Assembly (NCBI GenBank): GCA_002344065.1
Contig: DDTK01000012.1
Coordinates: 434,001-498,000, forward strand
Length of the DNA stretch: 64,000 nucleotides
Direction: 5' to 3'
Origin: Flammeovirgaceae bacterium UBA2366
GTDB lineage: Bacteria; Bacteroidota; Bacteroidia; Cytophagales; Cyclobacteriaceae
Below, one piece after another: positions 61,874 through 64,000 of the stretch. Position 1 is the stretch's first letter, and each line of letters opens with the position of its first letter. The notes beneath the pieces were generated by a model. The model saw only the letters and a program-made list of their open reading frames with translations. It was not told where the DNA came from and ran no database searches. Position numbers and translations under genes: made by a program.

Positions 61874-62818
61874 ATGAATTTTACAATGACTAAATTCAAG
61901 CTCTTAGTTATTATAAGTTTTGCTTTACAAATTCATGTGTGCAAGGGAATTGAATTTGTTGACGCTGATTCTTTGCCAAAAGGACAAGTAAAAACCATTA
62001 CTATCCCAAAAAATTCCCTTATTAAAACTGGAGTACTACCTGCCCAAATTAATGAGGCTTCAGGTCTTGCTGTAGCTGACCAGAAAAATTTCTGGACCCA
62101 CAATGATGATGGTATTCCGGTACTTTATTGTATTGATGACACCGGCAAATTAATCCGGACGCTCTACTTAAATAATCTAAACAAGGGATGGGAAGACCTG
62201 GCCCGGGATAAAGAAGGGAATCTTTATGTTGGCGCATTAGGCAATAATAAAAACGACAGAAAAGATTTAAAAATACTAATTATAAAAAATCCTGAATCCT
62301 TTACAGAGAAAGTTTACAATGCAGAAGTAATAAACTTCACTTATGAAGATCAGCGTGATTTTCCTCCAATGCCAGCAAAACTGAACTTTGATTCAGATGC
62401 AATGATTGTGCACAATGATTCACTTTTTATTTTTACCAAAAACAGAACTTTACCCTTTACAGGTTATTCAAAAGTGTATCGCTTACCTAAAATTCCGGGG
62501 CAACCTATAGCCACATTAGTTGACAGTATTTACATTGGAGAAGGACCCATGATGGACGACTGGATTACCGGGGCTGACATTAGCCCAGATGGCACCACAT
62601 TAGCGCTTTTAGGCCACAGCCGAATTTGGCTTATAACTGATTTCCGGGGTAGTCGTTTTTCCACTGGTAATGTGCTTAGAATAGAACTTGGTAACTACTC
62701 CCATAAAGCCGGCATCGCATTTACATCAGCCAATGAGCTATTCATTGTAGATGAAAAGGAATTTGGTATTCTGGGGGGTGATCTTTACAAACTGGATATT
62801 TCCGCGTTTAGAAAATAA
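61874..62818 (+). CDS. Secreted beta-propeller-like protein
   Basis: The 314-residue protein has a signal peptide (KLLVIISFALQIHVCKG). Repeated strand patterns follow (EASGLAVADQKNFWTHND, WEDLARDKEGNLYVGALGNN, ITGADISPDGTTLALLGHS, AGIAFTSANELFIVDEKE), consistent with an NHL/SdiA-regulated-like propeller. An ATG four codons later (61886) is an equally good start. It follows the GT4 gene by 10 bases, so it may belong to the polysaccharide cluster. Binding partner unknown. Confidence 0.8.
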   Translation: MNFTMTKFKLLVIISFALQIHVCKGIEFVDADSLPKGQVKTITIPKNSLIKTGVLPAQINEASGLAVADQKNFWTHNDDGIPVLYCIDDTGKLIRTLYLNNLNKGWEDLARDKEGNLYVGALGNNKNDRKDLKILIIKNPESFTEKVYNAEVINFTYEDQRDFPPMPAKLNFDSDAMIVHNDSLFIFTKNRTLPFTGYSKVYRLPKIPGQPIATLVDSIYIGEGPMMDDWITGADISPDGTTLALLGHSRIWLITDFRGSRFSTGNVLRIELGNYSHKAGIAFTSANELFIVDEKEFGILGGDLYKLDISAFRK

Positions 62819-62833
62819 ATATGCTTTTGACGC

Positions 62834-62881
62834 CAAAATTGACATTTTAGCCACAAACTTGATAAACCCAGGTCAATTTTG
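62834..62881. promoter_or_regulatory. Inverted repeat upstream of the secreted esterase gene
   Basis: Two 10-base arms, CAAAATTGAC and GTCAATTTTG, are perfect reverse complements separated by 28 bases, in the gap between the propeller gene and the esterase gene. The spacing allows two protein-binding half sites or a long-loop hairpin. No T run follows. Confidence 0.4.
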
Positions 62882-62971
62882 TTTACCTAATGCAAAAATT
62901 GTAGATTTAGTGTTGATTTACTTTGGCTTACAAAAGTTTGCTATGCACCGTAAACTTTAACCTGCTTAACC

Positions 62972-64000
62972 ATGTCCTACAGATCATGCTTTACCCGTGG
63001 AGTAGCATCCATGCTCGTTGCACTATTTGTTTCAGCAACTCCACTCCTGGCACAAAACCAAACTGCAAAAATAACACCCACCAGCCAGATTGGATATTAC
63101 GAATATCTTCCCCCCGACTACAATTCAAACTCCAATAATTATCCCATAGTAATTTTCTTTCATGGGATGGGGGAAAGAGGCAACGGAACTACGGATCTCC
63201 CTATGGTTGCATACAATGGCCCACCTCGGTACGTTGTTGAAGGATATAAATTCCCATTCATATTAATATCACCCCAGCTAAAAGCTAGTTTTGGGTTTTG
63301 GCCGGTATGGTATATGGATGAAGTAGTTGAACACGTAAGAACTTACTTACGTGTCGACCCATCCCGGATTTATATCACTGGTTTAAGTTTAGGCGGTGGA
63401 GGTGCGTGGGAATACACCTATAACTTTCCTCAAAAAGTTGCAGCTTTGGCACCTATTTGTGGTGGATACAATACCCTTTCATGGGCCTGCACTTACCGAA
63501 CAAACAGCATACCCATTTGGGCATTTCATGGAGACGCAGATTCGGTGGTTCCTATATCAAGAACCACCAACATGATTAATGCGATTAATGCCTGTACCCC
63601 AGCCATTATTCCAACACCAATCTACACAATCTATCCAGGGGTGTGGCACGATGCCTGGAACTATGCTTACCGAACAGATAATTCTTTACATACACCAAAT
63701 GTTTATGAGTGGATGATGAGCAAGGTAAAGCAAGGTGTTTCCGTAAATGCCGGACCAGACAAAAACCTTTCCTTGCCAACAAACTCTACTACAGTTAATG
63801 GGGCGGCTTCAACCACCACCGGAAGCATTACATCATACGCATGGACCAAAGTAAGTGGTCCTGCTGTAACCATGACAAATGCAAATACCCCTACTTTATC
63901 ATTATCAAACATGGTTGAGGGGGTTTATACCTTTAGGCTTACAGCAACCAATAGTGCTTCACAGACAGGCTTCGATGATGTTAAAATTTCAGTTTTTAGT
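62972..64000 (+). CDS. Secreted alpha/beta-hydrolase esterase with PKD-like domain, 3' end missing
   Basis: The reading frame is open to the window end (343 codons visible). A signal peptide (MLVALFVSATPLLAQ) precedes an esterase/PHB-depolymerase-type alpha/beta hydrolase with IFFHGMGERG, nucleophile GLSLGG (Ser139), acid Asp190 in HGDADSVVP and His226 in GVWHDAW. From about residue 258 a PKD/K-domain-like beta module starts (VNAGPDKNLSLPTNSTTV, SYAWTKVSGP). The missing end probably holds more beta modules and a T9SS sorting domain, but this cannot be seen. Confidence 0.9.
   Translation, partial: MSYRSCFTRGVASMLVALFVSATPLLAQNQTAKITPTSQIGYYEYLPPDYNSNSNNYPIVIFFHGMGERGNGTTDLPMVAYNGPPRYVVEGYKFPFILISPQLKASFGFWPVWYMDEVVEHVRTYLRVDPSRIYITGLSLGGGGAWEYTYNFPQKVAALAPICGGYNTLSWACTYRTNSIPIWAFHGDADSVVPISRTTNMINAINACTPAIIPTPIYTIYPGVWHDAWNYAYRTDNSLHTPNVYEWMMSKVKQGVSVNAGPDKNLSLPTNSTTVNGAASTTTGSITSYAWTKVSGPAVTMTNANTPTLSLSNMVEGVYTFRLTATNSASQTGFDDVKISVFS

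Noticed and set aside
62751..63138. Short open frames around the start of the secreted esterase
   Set aside because: They are out-of-frame readings of the propeller gene end, the gap and the esterase start; the esterase frame has a signal peptide and catalytic motifs.

Overview
This window reads as a chromosomal segment of a Bacteroidota bacterium, most likely of the Cytophagales type. The evidence is three secreted proteins ending in type IX secretion (T9SS) sorting domains, start sites without clear Shine-Dalgarno motifs, several intergenic matches to the Bacteroidota -7 promoter element TAnnTTTG, GSCFA/putative-porin/DUF4256-type families, and menaquinone biosynthesis. Genes are densely packed and often overlap by ATGA or TAATG. 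No stretch longer than about 200 bases lacks a gene or RNA. No rRNA, CRISPR array, prophage or transposase gene was seen.

Layout. 1-880: end of a membrane-anchored coiled-coil protein. 894-2633 (-): double VOC protein and a DUF6134-like secreted protein. 2781-3880: rpsF-rpsR-rplI operon closed by a strong terminator. 4004-10124: GSCFA protein, DUF1287 protein, DUF255 thioredoxin-like protein and priA. 10134-16291 (-): lipoprotein, surE, small secreted protein, ribBA, dnaG and a Fic gene just upstream of dnaG. 16414-23881 (+): mrp, NifU-like protein, M43 metalloprotease, ddl, PASTA protein and a T9SS protein. 23884-32388 (-): M50 protease, HAD phosphatase, tRNA(CAU), a giant SBBP/PKD T9SS protein and a YbbP/YbbA-type ABC exporter, with a TesA-like esterase divergent from it. 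33164-43998: hydrolase, MFS pump, four small polytopic membrane proteins, GntP permease, DUF4256, tRNA-Ser, OsmC, MacB-type permease, a glutamine-amidotransferase-like secreted protein and miaE. 44032-51115: porin, lpxK, NIF3 protein, coiled-coil protein with a degenerate zinc ribbon, TPR protein and a histidine phosphatase. 51210-56895: menaquinone operon (thioesterase, menF, menD, menB, TerB-like gene, menE). 57094-62818: polysaccharide cluster headed by a response regulator and a receiver-like/sugar-transferase fusion, followed by three glycosyltransferases and a propeller protein. 62972-end: a secreted esterase with a PKD-like domain, cut by the window end.

How the genes fit together. Most are housekeeping: translation, replication, Fe-S assembly, riboflavin, menaquinone, lipid A and peptidoglycan. 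The most unusual signals are: (1) two copies of a 20-bp GC-rich palindrome inserted in frame in dnaG, each adding LPAGRQ; (2) loss of cysteine metal ligands in three otherwise intact proteins, DnaG (zinc finger), Mrp (CxxC) and the CT398-type protein (zinc ribbon), while PriA and the NifU-like protein keep theirs; (3) a perfect FNR-type site, TTGAT-CATG-ATCAA, in front of a set of small membrane proteins of unknown role; (4) a receiver-like domain fused to an undecaprenyl-phosphate sugar transferase, directly behind a stand-alone receiver protein; (5) a terminator-like hairpin lying inside signal-peptide codons. Family assignments come from recognising motifs by eye; no database search was run.
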